A DNA stretch of 64,000 nucleotides from Anaerolineaceae bacterium (lineage in GTDB: Bacteria; Chloroflexota; Anaerolineae; Anaerolineales; Villigracilaceae), in assembly GCA_009772985.1 (NCBI GenBank), contig WOUS01000003.1, positions 62,001-126,000 on the forward strand, in the 5' to 3' direction. Shown here piece by piece: positions 50,439 through 59,114 of this stretch. A program made the position numbers and the translations under genes. The notes beneath the pieces are model-generated. The model did not search any database, was not told where the DNA came from, and was given only the letters and a program-made list of their open reading frames with translations. Positions within the stretch are counted from its first letter, which is position 1. Each line of letters starts with the position of its first letter.

Positions 50439-50465
50439 TCTCCCGCAGGCTGCCCCTGCGGGAGA
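50439..50465. terminator. Hairpin after the tryptophanase-like gene
   Basis: TCTCCCGCAGG and CCTGCGGGAGA form an 11-bp stem. There is no strong T run, so termination is only likely. Confidence 0.55.
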
Positions 50466-50466
50466 A

Positions 50467-50541
50467 TCATTTCACCTTGTCCACAAACTCCCGCGCGGCG
50501 CGGGCAGGCGACATCAGGCCGCGTCCCTGCGCGGAGAGGCA
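50467..50541 (-). pseudogene. Detached 3' end of a ParB-like gene (duplicate of 51440-51514)
   Basis: On the minus strand it reads LSAQGRGLMSPARAAREFVDKVK and a stop. This is nearly the same as the last residues of the intact ParB-like protein, LSAQGRNLMSPARAAREFVDKVK. About 61 of 71 aligned bases agree. It lies on the other side of the BrnT-BrnA pair from the intact gene and marks the insertion of that pair. Confidence 0.8.
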
Positions 50542-50747
50542 GCCCTTTGGCGGATTCTACCTTTGGCTTTTTCCCGCCAACCCCACGCTGCCATCGAGCC
50601 ACGCCTTAAGCCCGCTCGTAACATCATAAAGGGTTCGTAAAAGAATAAATTCCCTTGTTCGGATGCAGTTGGACTGCATCCTGCTCGCAGTGCAACTGCT
50701 CGCGAACAAAAATACGGGAAGTTATTTATTTTCAGACCCAAACGGAC

Positions 50748-50776
50748 TTGCAAGACTGTCAAGGAAAGGCTATACT
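50748..50776 (+). promoter_or_regulatory. brnT promoter, leaderless arrangement
   Basis: TTGCAA (50748-50753), 17 bases, TATACT (50771-50776), then six bases (ACGTCC) to the ATG at 50783. The complete -35/-10 pair makes this the clearest case of the leaderless pattern. Confidence 0.7.
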
Positions 50777-50782
50777 ACGTCC

Positions 50783-51076
50783 ATGAAGTTCGAATGGGAT
50801 AAACAGAAAAATAGAGCCAACGTCGAAAAGCATGGATTGGATTTCGCTGACGCGTGCAAGGTTTTTGAATCCCCCATGCTGGTCCGGTTGGATGACCGCA
50901 AAGACTACAGCGAAAATCGTTGGATTGGTATTGGTTTGCTGGATATGCGTGCTGTTGTAACCGTGTTCGCCGAACCAAAAGAAAACACTATCCGAGTAAT
51001 TTCCTTCCGAAAAGCCACAAGCGACGAAAGAAAACGATATGAACAAGCCTACAAAAACGAATTTGGAACATTTTGA
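50783..51076 (+). CDS. brnT: BrnT-family ribonuclease toxin
   Basis: The 97-residue protein matches BrnT: FEWDKQKNRANVEKHGLDFADACKVF at the N terminus, DDRKDYSENRWIGIGLL in the middle and VISFRKATSDERKRYEQ at the end. BrnT is a RelE-like mRNA-cleaving toxin. It precedes its antitoxin, the usual order for this family, and overlaps it by 38 bases. Confidence 0.92.
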   Translation: MKFEWDKQKNRANVEKHGLDFADACKVFESPMLVRLDDRKDYSENRWIGIGLLDMRAVVTVFAEPKENTIRVISFRKATSDERKRYEQAYKNEFGTF

Positions 51077-51299
51077 TTCGATGACCGATGACATGATTGA
51101 TACTTCGGAAATTCCGCCGCTGACCGAAGAGTTCTTCGCCGCGGCAAAATGGCGAATGCCAAAGCCGAAAGTAAAGGTAACGGTGGAAGTCGAACCCGAC
51201 GTAATAGAATGGTTTAAGGCTCAAGGCGAAAATTATCAGCGTGATCTCGCGGCCGCCCTGCGAATATACGCTCAAGCCCATCAAGCGTTCAAGAAATAG
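51039..51299 (+). CDS. brnA: BrnA-family antitoxin
   Basis: The 86-residue protein has the BrnA signature DDMIDTSEIPPLTEEFFAAAKWRMPKPKVKVTVEVEPDVIEWFKAQGENYQRDLAAALRIY, a tail-type ribbon-helix-helix DNA-binding fold. It neutralises BrnT and usually represses the operon. The start is taken at 51039, within brnT, because BrnA homologues keep the residues before MTDD. After its stop the gap to 51439 holds an A/T-rich GCTTTTCGTGTTTTG repeat and nothing else recognised. Confidence 0.9.
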   Translation: MNKPTKTNLEHFDSMTDDMIDTSEIPPLTEEFFAAAKWRMPKPKVKVTVEVEPDVIEWFKAQGENYQRDLAAALRIYAQAHQAFKK

Positions 51300-51439
51300 G
51301 AGGCAGGCTGATATCGAACGAATGAAGGCCGACTCCTCAGAAGACGATTCCGCCCCACTGCGCCAGCCGGGGCGGAAACTTTTTTTGCTTTTCGTGTTTT
51401 GTTTTTCCCGCCCCCGCCGTCTCCAGCAGCGACTTGCGA

Positions 51440-52285
51440 TTACTTCACCTTGTCCACAAATTCGCGCGCCGCGCGGGCGGGGGACATCAGGTTGCGTCCT
51501 TGCGCGGACAGGTAACGCTGGCGGTCGAGGATCCAAAGATAGAGGTCGCCTTCGGTCTTGCCGGGGAACTCGCGCAGCACCCCGCTTCGGCGGATGACGC
51601 CAACGATGGGCAGGTAAACCCTGTCGTACCAGTGCGCCACGGCCTCCTGCTCGGAGATGTCGCGCTGGAGGTCGAGGCCCATGAAATAGCGGTGGACGGC
51701 GACGTGTTCGAGCATCCGGTCGAAGCCGTCGGGGATGGTCAGTTTGATGGCGGCCTTCGGGCGGATGCGGTCCAGGCCGGTACGTTCGAGGAAGTCCACT
51801 TTTTCGCCGAGGATCTCCAGGTCTTCCGGTTTGAGGTCCGGCGTGATGTTGACCCGGGTCTGGCACTCGCGCACGTCGGCGTCTATGAACTCCTGCCCCT
51901 GCTCGCGCGCCACCGAGACGCGGTGGTGGCCGTCCACCACGAAGTACACGTCGCCGACCTTGTAAAGCACCACCGGGGGCAGGCTGATGTCCTGGTAGAA
52001 GGCGCGGTCCACGTTCTGCCAGCGGTTGGCGATCTGGTCTTCGAGCGGCAGGAAGGCGCGGTCGAACTGGTGGTAGCGGTTGAGGCTGCCGGCAATCTTC
52101 TCGATGGGGACGGTCTTGACGCCGCGATAGATCGGCCCGCCGATGCGAAGTTTCTCCTTGACTTCATCATAGGAGAGCAGCGTTTTCGGCTGGCCGGCCA
52201 GCGCGCCGCGGGCGCGGTTCAGGAAGGCTTTGAAGCGGGCGCGGGCGAAGTCCGCTTTGACGCGCGAGGCAAGGTTATCGAACAT
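51440..52285 (-). CDS. ParB-like-domain protein
   Basis: The 281-residue protein has a ParB-type core: VPIEKIAGSLNRYHQFDRAFLPL, then YFVVDGHHRVSVAREQGQEFIDADV, which carries the CTPase/nuclease-like GHHR motif. There is no helix-turn-helix domain of chromosomal ParB and no parA nearby. A CTP- or nucleotide-dependent switch is a family-based guess. Its start overlaps the end of the upstream phosphoesterase by 11 bases. A divergent copy of its C-terminal codons lies at 50467. Confidence 0.75.
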   Translation of the reverse strand: MFDNLASRVKADFARARFKAFLNRARGALAGQPKTLLSYDEVKEKLRIGGPIYRGVKTVPIEKIAGSLNRYHQFDRAFLPLEDQIANRWQNVDRAFYQDISLPPVVLYKVGDVYFVVDGHHRVSVAREQGQEFIDADVRECQTRVNITPDLKPEDLEILGEKVDFLERTGLDRIRPKAAIKLTIPDGFDRMLEHVAVHRYFMGLDLQRDISEQEAVAHWYDRVYLPIVGVIRRSGVLREFPGKTEGDLYLWILDRQRYLSAQGRNLMSPARAAREFVDKVK

Positions 52286-52910
52286 GGGGGGCCACCTCGA
52301 TCAGCCGGTAGGGGGAAATGTTGACGACCGTTGTCGGTCCGACCTGCGTGACCGGCGGTTCCAGGTTGCTTTTGTAGACCAGGGTATGCCCGTGCAAAAA
52401 GTAGCGCGGCCGGGCGAGGCGCAGGAGCGGCAGGAAAGCGGAAAAGCCGTGGTGCGGCAGGTCGTCGTCATCGTGGATGCCGCGCGGCGGGGAATGGGCG
52501 ATCAGGATGTCGGTCCGGGCGCCGGACCGCAGGCGCTGCCACAACAAGGCCGGCAGGAGCGCGGCCGCCCGGGCATACATCTCCGGCTGGGAATACTGAT
52601 TGGCGCGTCCCGGCTGGTAGCGGTGGCAGCCGCCCAGTCCGGCCACGGTGAGACCCTTGACGCGCGCCACGCGCCGGTCGAGGTTTTCGCAGCCCTCGGC
52701 GCGCGCGGATGGGTTGTGTTCGTTGTAGGCCGGGTCGTGGTTGCCTGGCACGTAGAGCAGCGGCACGTTCAGCGACGAGACGAGGAACTCGAGGTACTCG
52801 TAGGGCAGGTCGCCGCAGCCCAGCACCAGGTCCACGCCGCGGAAATATTCGCCCACGCGGGGGGAATACAACTTGTCCACAACGGTATCGCTGACGGCCA
52901 GTATTTTCAC
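52275..52910 (-). CDS. Metallophosphoesterase family protein
   Basis: The 211-residue protein has the calcineurin-like motifs GCGDLPYEYLEFL, YVPGNHDP, LIAHSPPRG and FLHGHTLVYKS. The first motif, usually Asp-x-His, reads AVSDTVVD and lacks the His, so one metal site may be altered. It starts with GTG. It is coupled to the ParB-like gene by an 11-base overlap, suggesting a joint function. Confidence 0.82.
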   Translation of the reverse strand: MKILAVSDTVVDKLYSPRVGEYFRGVDLVLGCGDLPYEYLEFLVSSLNVPLLYVPGNHDPAYNEHNPSARAEGCENLDRRVARVKGLTVAGLGGCHRYQPGRANQYSQPEMYARAAALLPALLWQRLRSGARTDILIAHSPPRGIHDDDDLPHHGFSAFLPLLRLARPRYFLHGHTLVYKSNLEPPVTQVGPTTVVNISPYRLIEVAPHVR

Positions 52911-52966
52911 GGAGGTCTCCGGGTGTATTTTGCCCCAAATCTAACGAGGATGCAAGGCTGGACAGG

Positions 52967-52995
52967 TTGCAATTCTTGTCCGGGGTGACTATAAT
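52967..52995 (+). promoter_or_regulatory. Promoter of the Ser/Thr kinase operon
   Basis: TTGCAA (52967-52972), 17 bases, TATAAT (52990-52995). The leader to the first gene is about 180 bases and contains the repeat at 53024. Confidence 0.65.
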
Positions 52996-53023
52996 CTATA
53001 TCATAGTTCGATAATGTCATATT

Positions 53024-53104
53024 TGTCGTTGCGAGCGCCTTTTGCGAAGCAATCTCCCGGCCGATGAGGGGATTGCTTCGGCAAAGAACGCCTCGCAAAG
53101 ACAC
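53024..53104. repeat. TTGCGAG ... CTCGCAA repeat in the kinase operon leader
   Basis: Begins TGTCGTTGCGAG and ends CTCGCAAAGACAC, with inner GCGAAGCAATC and GATTGCTTCG. It belongs to the family at 15736 and 19667. Confidence 0.7.
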
Positions 53105-53180
53105 TCGAACTGGAATGTGACATTGTCAAAATAGTTTCTTTACAAAGTCATTTTGCGTCTTAACACTTTAGGAGGTTTCT

Positions 53181-55064
53181 CTGGAAACCAAAAAGATCGC
53201 TGGTCCCGGGGAAAAACCGGAGAGCAGTGAATCCAACGTCCAGCTGGCGCCGGGGACAACGCTCGTCAACCGCTACGTCATCCAGGAGGTGATTGGAGTG
53301 GGGGGGATGGGGTCGGTGTACCGCGCCCGCGACCTTCACTTCCCCAACGTGGTCAAACTGGTGGCGGTGAAAGAGATGATCAACCGCGCCCCCGACCCGC
53401 TGGTACGCAAGACCATCGTGCAGAACTTCGAGCGCGAGGCCAACATCCTGGCCACGCTCAACCAGCCATCCATCCCGCGCATCTATGATTATTTTACCGA
53501 GGCCGAGCGCTCCTACCTGGTGATCGAGTTCATCAACGGCAAAGACCTCGAGACCATCATCACCGAGACCGATGGCTTCCTGCCCGAAGAGAAGGCGCTG
53601 GGCTGGGCGCTGGAACTGTGCGACGTGCTGAGTTTCCTCCACAACCACAAACCCGACCCGATCATCTTCCGGGACATGAAACCGTCCAACGTGATGATCA
53701 ACCAGCAGGAACGCGTCGTGCTGGTGGATTTCGGCATCGCCAAGCCCTTCCAGACCGGGCAAAAGGGAACGATGATCGGCACCGAGGGATATTCCCCGCC
53801 GGAACAGTACCGCGGCGAAGCCACGCCGCTGGCCGACATCTATTCCCTCGGCGCGACCCTGCACCACGCGCTGACGCGGCGCGACCCGCGCCTGGAGCCG
53901 CCGTTCTCGTTCGCCGAGCGGCCCGTCCGCAAGATCAACCCGGCCGTCTCGATTGAACTGGAAACGATCATCAACACCGCCCTGCAATACAATCCCGAAG
54001 ACCGCTTCCAGAGCGCCGAGGCGATGAAAGATGCCCTGATGAACGCGGCGCGCAAGACCGGCGCGTTGAACCGCATCGGCATGTTCACCGCCTCCATCCA
54101 GGCTGGCGGATTGAAACCATTGTGGACCTTCACGTGCGAAGACGAGATCCGCGCCGCGCCGGCGCAGTACGAGGGCGTCGTTTACGTCGGTTCCTACGAC
54201 CATAACCTGTACGCCCTGAACCTGGCCGACGGCAAGTTTCTGTGGAAATACCCGACCGACGGCGGCATCGCCACCCGGCCGGCAGCCTTCGACGGGAACG
54301 TCTATTTCGGCTCCGAGGACCACCGCCTGCACGTCGTCAACGCGCGCACCGGGAAAGTAGTCTGGACCTATTTCACGGAGGGCCGCGTCCGCTCTTCGCC
54401 GCGCATCGCCGAAAACCACGTCTTCTTCGGCTCGGACGACCAGCACGTTCACGCCGTCAACCTGCTGACCGGGCGCGCCTCCTGGAAGTTCGAAACCGCC
54501 GCGCCGGTGCGCTCGACGCCCTTCGTGACCAACGAAGCAGTCTTTGCCGGCTGCGAGAGCGGGGAGTTCTACTGCGTGGATTTCCGCGGCGAGTTAAAAT
54601 GGCGCTACAAGGCAAAACTGGCAGTCACCTCGTCGCCCATCGCCGCGGAAGGGATCGTCTACTTTGGCTCGCTCGACAGCAGCCTCTACGCGCTCGACGC
54701 CCGCGCCGGCTGGGTCATCTGGCGCTTCCGCATGGGGAAAGGCTCCATCGCCTCGCCCGCCCTGGCCGAGGGCCTGTTGTTCACCGGCGCAGCCGACGGC
54801 ATGATCTACGCCGTGGAAGCGCGCACCGCCAAGGAAACCTGGCGGTTCCGCGCCGACCACCAGATCAGCGGGTCGCCGGTCATCTACAAAGATTCGGTCT
54901 ACTGCGGCTCGGCCGACGGCCACCTGTACTGCCTGGAATATCGCAGCGGCCGCCTGCGCTGGAAATTCAAGACCCAGGGCGCCATCACCAGCGCGCCGCT
55001 CGTGTACGATGACATTGTCTACGTCGGTTCGTCCGACCATATCGTGTATGCCCTGCTGGCATGA
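53181..55064 (+). CDS. Soluble Ser/Thr protein kinase fused to a PQQ-type beta-propeller
   Basis: About 627 residues. The kinase domain has GVGGMGSVYRA near residue 40, Lys64 in AVKEM, FRDMKPSN with Asp165, VDFGIAKPF with Asp183 and GTEGYSPPEQYRG. The C-terminal half consists of eight PQQ/quinoprotein-like blades (pattern VYVGSYDHNLYALN). No membrane helix separates the two, so the whole protein is cytoplasmic. The frame needs a CTG start at 53181, five bases after AGGAGG; the next in-frame GTG (53289) would remove part of the kinase N lobe. It heads an operon with a PP2C phosphatase. Confidence 0.88.
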   Translation: METKKIAGPGEKPESSESNVQLAPGTTLVNRYVIQEVIGVGGMGSVYRARDLHFPNVVKLVAVKEMINRAPDPLVRKTIVQNFEREANILATLNQPSIPRIYDYFTEAERSYLVIEFINGKDLETIITETDGFLPEEKALGWALELCDVLSFLHNHKPDPIIFRDMKPSNVMINQQERVVLVDFGIAKPFQTGQKGTMIGTEGYSPPEQYRGEATPLADIYSLGATLHHALTRRDPRLEPPFSFAERPVRKINPAVSIELETIINTALQYNPEDRFQSAEAMKDALMNAARKTGALNRIGMFTASIQAGGLKPLWTFTCEDEIRAAPAQYEGVVYVGSYDHNLYALNLADGKFLWKYPTDGGIATRPAAFDGNVYFGSEDHRLHVVNARTGKVVWTYFTEGRVRSSPRIAENHVFFGSDDQHVHAVNLLTGRASWKFETAAPVRSTPFVTNEAVFAGCESGEFYCVDFRGELKWRYKAKLAVTSSPIAAEGIVYFGSLDSSLYALDARAGWVIWRFRMGKGSIASPALAEGLLFTGAADGMIYAVEARTAKETWRFRADHQISGSPVIYKDSVYCGSADGHLYCLEYRSGRLRWKFKTQGAITSAPLVYDDIVYVGSSDHIVYALLA

Positions 55065-55086
55065 ACAAGCGCAGAAGGAGAAGACT

Positions 55087-56016
55087 GTGAAATTTACCGA
55101 CCTGTTCCGCCGCAAAACCAAAAAAGGCAATTCCAGGAAACACCGCGCCCGCACTGCTCCCCTGCCGGCAGTGGTGGATGTAAGCACCGCCCCCCTGCCC
55201 GAACAACAGATCCAGAACGCCCTGGCGCGCAGCCTGCGCATCGCGCCCCAGCAGATCGTCTTCGGCTGCGGCCAGTCTGTGGGAAAACAGCGCGACCACA
55301 ACGAAGACTGCCTGGTGGCCTTCACCATCAACATCGGCAGCGAGGGCAACTCCTATCCGCTGGGGCTGTTCGTCATCGCCGACGGGATGGGAGGCCACCA
55401 GTACGGCGAAGTCGCCAGCGCAGCCGCCGCCCGCACCCTGGCAGGCCACCTGCTGCGGAAATTCCACCCGACGATCATGGACGGCTCCCAGTCCATGGAC
55501 GAACCGCTGCAGGAAGTGATGCGCGCCGCCATCACCGAAGCGCAGCGCGCCGTACTCCAGGCCGCGCCGGGCAGCGGCACCACCCTGACCGCCGTCCTGG
55601 TGCTAGGCCAGCAGATGACCATCGGCCACGTCGGCGACAGCCGCGCCTACGCCATCCGCGCCAACGGCCGCACCGAGGTCATCACCCGCGACCATACGCT
55701 GGTGAAACGGCTGGAGGAGTTGGGGCAGCTCACCCCGTCTGAAGCCGCCTCGCACCCGCAGAGGAACGTGCTCTACCGCGCCCTCGGACAGGGGGAGATG
55801 CTCGACCCAGACATCTTCACCACCCAGTTCCCGCAGCCGGGTTACCTGCTGTTGTGCAGCGACGGCCTGTGGGGCGTGGTCCCCGACGAGCACTTTGCAC
55901 GCATCATCAACGAAGCCCCCAGCCTGACCAGCGCCTGCCAGAAACTGGTGGCCGCAGCCAACGATGCCGGCGGCCCCGACAACATCACCGCCATCCTCGT
56001 CCAACTGCTCGGATAG
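55087..56016 (+). CDS. PP2C-family Ser/Thr protein phosphatase
   Basis: The 309-residue protein has the PP2C metal-binding motifs in order: RDHNEDCLVAF, VIADGMGGHQYGEVAS, GHVGDSRAYAIR, LLCSDGLWGVVPDEHF and GGPDNITAILVQL. A basic N-terminal tail precedes the domain. It begins with GTG after AGGAG, 22 bases behind the kinase, and should reverse the kinase reaction. Confidence 0.92.
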   Translation: MKFTDLFRRKTKKGNSRKHRARTAPLPAVVDVSTAPLPEQQIQNALARSLRIAPQQIVFGCGQSVGKQRDHNEDCLVAFTINIGSEGNSYPLGLFVIADGMGGHQYGEVASAAAARTLAGHLLRKFHPTIMDGSQSMDEPLQEVMRAAITEAQRAVLQAAPGSGTTLTAVLVLGQQMTIGHVGDSRAYAIRANGRTEVITRDHTLVKRLEELGQLTPSEAASHPQRNVLYRALGQGEMLDPDIFTTQFPQPGYLLLCSDGLWGVVPDEHFARIINEAPSLTSACQKLVAAANDAGGPDNITAILVQLLG

Positions 56017-56021
56017 CCGGA

Positions 56022-57488
56022 ATGCCTGATTATTACGCCCTGCTGAAGGTCCCGCGCGACGCTTCGCCGGAGGACATCCGGAGCGCATACTTCGAGGCGG
56101 CGCGCCGCCTCCATCCCGACCGGAACGTCGAGCCGGGCGACACCGAGTTTTTCCTCGGCATCCAGGCCGCCTACGAGGTGCTGGCCGACCCCGTCAAGCG
56201 GGCGAAGTACGACGCCGCCCTGCCCCCCGAAGAAGGGCCGCTGCTGCCCATCCAGCAGAAGATCCTGTACAGCCGGCAGAGCATCCTGAGATCGAACGAA
56301 CCGCAACTGATCTACATGCTCATGGAATGCGCCCCCCTCGCGGACCCGGCGGCTGTCTCCTCCCCCCCGCTGAACCTCTGCCTGATCCTGGACCGTTCCA
56401 CGTCCATGCAGGGCCGCAACATGGACATCGTCAAGACCACGGCGATCCAGATCCTGCGCCGGTTGAGGCCGCAGGACATCTTCTCGGTGGTCGCGTTCAG
56501 CGACCGGGCCGAAGTGATCCTGCCCTCCGTGCGCAACACCGAACTGGGCAAACTGGAAGCGCGCATCCAGATGCTCCAGAATTCCGGAGGCACCGAAATC
56601 TACCAGGGGCTGGAGACCGGCTTGCGCGAGACCGGCCGCAATGCAGACAAGCGGCACGTCAACCACATCATCCTGCTGACCGATGGACGCACGTACGGCG
56701 ACGAGAAGAACTGCCTGGAACTGGCCCAAAAAGCCGCCGAGAGTGGGATCGGCATCAGCGGGCTGGGCATCGGCCACGAATGGAACGACGCCTTCCTGGA
56801 CGAACTTGCCGGCCGCACCGGCGGGAGCAGCATGTACGTCTCGCGGCCGGAAGATATTCAACGCCTCCTGCTGGAGAAATTCAACCACCTCTGGCATGTG
56901 TACGCCGAGGAAACGAACCTTCAGTTCAAGCCGGGGAACGGCGTCCGGCTGCGGTACGCCTTCCGGCTGCAGCCCGAGGCCGCGCTCCTGCCCCTCGACA
57001 GCCCCATGCGCCTCGGTCCCATCCCGCGCGACAACCCGCTGAAGGTGCTGATGGAGTTCCTCGTCCAGCCGGAGGCCTGCCAGGAAAAGACCGCCATCCT
57101 CCTCGACGGGAAACTGAACATCCAGATTTCCACTTTGCCAGTACCGCCTCCAATGGTAAACTTGCAGTTGTCGCGCCCGGTAACGAATGTCAGCGGGCTG
57201 GAACCTCCGCCGAGAGAGATCATCGAAGCCATCTCCAGCCTGACCCTTTACCGGCTCCAGGAACAAGCCCGGCTGGAGGTCACCGAGGGAGATTACGCCA
57301 GCGCCTCTGCCCATCTCCAGCGGCTGGCCACCCATTTGATCGCGCAGGGCAAGAAACAACTGGCCCAGACCGCCCTGCTCGAAGCAGAGCACATCATCCA
57401 CCACCAGTCCTTTTCGCAAGAAGGCAGCAAGCGCATCAAATACGGAACACGCGCCCTGTTGTCGCCCGGTCAGGAGAGTACGCTATGA
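56022..57488 (+). CDS. J-domain and von Willebrand A fusion protein
   Basis: The 488-residue protein opens with a complete J-domain (DYYALLKVPRDASPEDIRSAYFEAARRLHPDRN, HPD motif present). A VWA domain follows with an intact MIDAS (ILDRSTSMQGRNM, later SGGTEIYQGL, LLTDGRT). A C-terminal beta-rich region and a helical tail end the protein. J-domains recruit and stimulate DnaK, and VWA domains bind protein partners through a metal ion. The fusion suggests a chaperone-recruiting scaffold controlled by the neighbouring kinase and FHA protein; this is inference. Confidence 0.82.
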   Translation: MPDYYALLKVPRDASPEDIRSAYFEAARRLHPDRNVEPGDTEFFLGIQAAYEVLADPVKRAKYDAALPPEEGPLLPIQQKILYSRQSILRSNEPQLIYMLMECAPLADPAAVSSPPLNLCLILDRSTSMQGRNMDIVKTTAIQILRRLRPQDIFSVVAFSDRAEVILPSVRNTELGKLEARIQMLQNSGGTEIYQGLETGLRETGRNADKRHVNHIILLTDGRTYGDEKNCLELAQKAAESGIGISGLGIGHEWNDAFLDELAGRTGGSSMYVSRPEDIQRLLLEKFNHLWHVYAEETNLQFKPGNGVRLRYAFRLQPEAALLPLDSPMRLGPIPRDNPLKVLMEFLVQPEACQEKTAILLDGKLNIQISTLPVPPPMVNLQLSRPVTNVSGLEPPPREIIEAISSLTLYRLQEQARLEVTEGDYASASAHLQRLATHLIAQGKKQLAQTALLEAEHIIHHQSFSQEGSKRIKYGTRALLSPGQESTL

Positions 57489-58000
57489 TCATTTGTCCGA
57501 ATTGCAAGCATCAGGAAGTGGACGGAGCCATTTTCTGCGCCCAGTGCGGGGGGCAGTTGGTTTCCCATCCCGTCATCGAAACCCACAAGATCAACACCGC
57601 CGAGACCCGGCAAAAGGTCAAGGGCGATACGGCTCCCTACCGGCCGGCGCCGCCGGAGACGCTGGACGCCTGGATCTCCCTCCACGTCCTGGACAGCGGG
57701 CAAATCCTCTCCCTGGCCGAGCGGACGGAATTCACCCTGGGCCGGATCACGGAGGGCCAGCCGATCATGCCGGATGTGGACCTGACTCCTTTCAACGCCT
57801 ACGCCAACGGCGTCTCGCGCCTTCACGCGGTGCTGAAACGGGTCAATGAGAATGCCATCCTCGTGGACCTTGGCTCCTCCAACGGCACCTACGTGAACGG
57901 CAACCGCCTTGTCCCGCACATGGAGCACCCCGTCAGCCACGGCGACGTGATCTATCTGGGCAAACTCAAGTTCCAGCTGCTGTTCGGCAAAAAGGTGTAA
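57485..58000 (+). CDS. Zinc-ribbon and FHA-domain protein
   Basis: The 171-residue protein has an N-terminal zinc ribbon (CPNCKHQEVDGAIFCAQCGG). An FHA domain follows (FTLGRITEGQPIMPDVDLTPF, GVSRLHAVLKR, DLGSSNGTYVNG), which binds phosphothreonine peptides. The ATGA overlap with the J/VWA gene indicates coupled translation. It is a natural reader of phosphorylation by the upstream kinase. Confidence 0.9.
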   Translation: MIICPNCKHQEVDGAIFCAQCGGQLVSHPVIETHKINTAETRQKVKGDTAPYRPAPPETLDAWISLHVLDSGQILSLAERTEFTLGRITEGQPIMPDVDLTPFNAYANGVSRLHAVLKRVNENAILVDLGSSNGTYVNGNRLVPHMEHPVSHGDVIYLGKLKFQLLFGKKV

Positions 58001-58033
58001 AAAAGGAACAAGGACTGATCCATCGAGGTACCT

Positions 58034-58276
58034 ATGGCTCATACAGTTGTCATGCACATCACGAACGAAGACCCGATCGTCGGCGAAATGGACGAACTGC
58101 CGGCCGCCTCCGACACGATGGTCACAATCCACAACCCGCGCCGCCGTGACGGGAAGGACCTTCACTACCTGCAAAGCGACGTGGTGACGGTCATCTGGCC
58201 CATCTACCAGATCGCGTTCATCGAACTCCTCCCCACGCAGGCCGAAGAGGAAATCATCGGCCACGTCAGGGAATGA
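58034..58276 (+). CDS. Conserved-looking 80-residue protein of unknown function
   Basis: The protein starts [46 protein letters not shown]. It resembles no family that I recognise. It lies in the signalling operon, overlaps the next gene by four bases and has strong codon usage, so it is probably real. Confidence 0.6.
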   Translation: MAHTVVMHITNEDPIVGEMDELPAASDTMVTIHNPRRRDGKDLHYLQSDVVTVIWPIYQIAFIELLPTQAEEEIIGHVRE

Positions 58277-58992
58277 GCATGGCCGACCGGCGTAAAATCC
58301 TCGTCGTGGACGATGAAGAGCGGATGGTGCGCTTCATCCGCCTGAACCTGGAGCACGACGGCTACACCGTCATCGAGGCCTTCAACGGGAAGGAAGCCCT
58401 CCAGCGCCTGCGCGACGCGACTCCCGACCTGATCCTGCTCGACGTGATGATGCCCGACCTGGACGGGTTCGAGGTGCTCCAGATGGTGCGCGAGATCGCC
58501 AACGTGCCGGTCATCATGCTGACCGCCAAAGGCGAGGAAGATGACCGCGTGCGCGGCCTGGAACTGGGCGCGGACGATTACGTCACCAAGCCGTTCAGCC
58601 CGCGCGAACTGGTCAGCCGCATCAATGCGGTCATGCGCCGCTCGGAAGGCCCAAGCGGGGGCATGCACGGTCTCATCGAAGTGGACGAACGCCTGAAAAT
58701 TGATTTCGACCGCCGGGAGATCTGGCTGGAAGGCAAGATCGTCAAACTCCGCCCCACCGAGTACCGCCTGCTCTACCACCTCGTCCAGAACGCCGGCTGG
58801 GTCATCTCGCACGACCAGATTCTTGCCAAAGTCTGGGGCTACGAATACCGCGACGAGCCGCATTACGTCCGGCTTTACATCAATTACCTGCGCCAGAAAC
58901 TGGAAAAAGACCCCGCCGACCCCAAATACATCCTGACCGAGCGCGGCGTGGGCTACCGCTTCGTGGACTTCCGGCGGGAAAAGCCGGCCTGA
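58273..58992 (+). CDS. OmpR/PhoB-type response regulator
   Basis: The 239-residue protein has a receiver domain ([19 protein letters not shown], phospho-acceptor in [13 protein letters not shown], conserved Lys in YVTKPF) and a winged-helix DNA-binding domain ([14 protein letters not shown]). No sensor kinase is adjacent. It starts on the ATG overlapping the previous stop. Confidence 0.95.
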   Translation: MSMADRRKILVVDDEERMVRFIRLNLEHDGYTVIEAFNGKEALQRLRDATPDLILLDVMMPDLDGFEVLQMVREIANVPVIMLTAKGEEDDRVRGLELGADDYVTKPFSPRELVSRINAVMRRSEGPSGGMHGLIEVDERLKIDFDRREIWLEGKIVKLRPTEYRLLYHLVQNAGWVISHDQILAKVWGYEYRDEPHYVRLYINYLRQKLEKDPADPKYILTERGVGYRFVDFRREKPA

Positions 58993-59114
58993 GAAAATGC
59001 CGGAGTTTTCCGGCGCAGGTTCCCGGTCCAGCAAGCAGCGGCCCGCCCGGGCCGTTTTGCTACTTGTCAGGCAATCCACTCTCGAATATACTCTCCCCGG
59101 AGAAAGAAAACCGA

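Larger units (their letters stand above)
50427..50782. other. Intergenic stretch with a gene-end remnant and palindromes
   Basis: The stretch contains a hairpin (50439-50465), a detached 3' end of the ParB-like gene (50467-50541), an unassigned stretch, a GATGCAGT/ACTGCATC palindrome (about 50661-50679), and the brnT promoter (50748-50776). No intact gene is seen. Confidence 0.7.

Noticed and set aside
50282-50602. 106-codon minus-strand frame after the tryptophanase-like gene
   Set aside because: It spans the gene end, a hairpin and the ParB-like remnant in the wrong frame; only the remnant makes sense.
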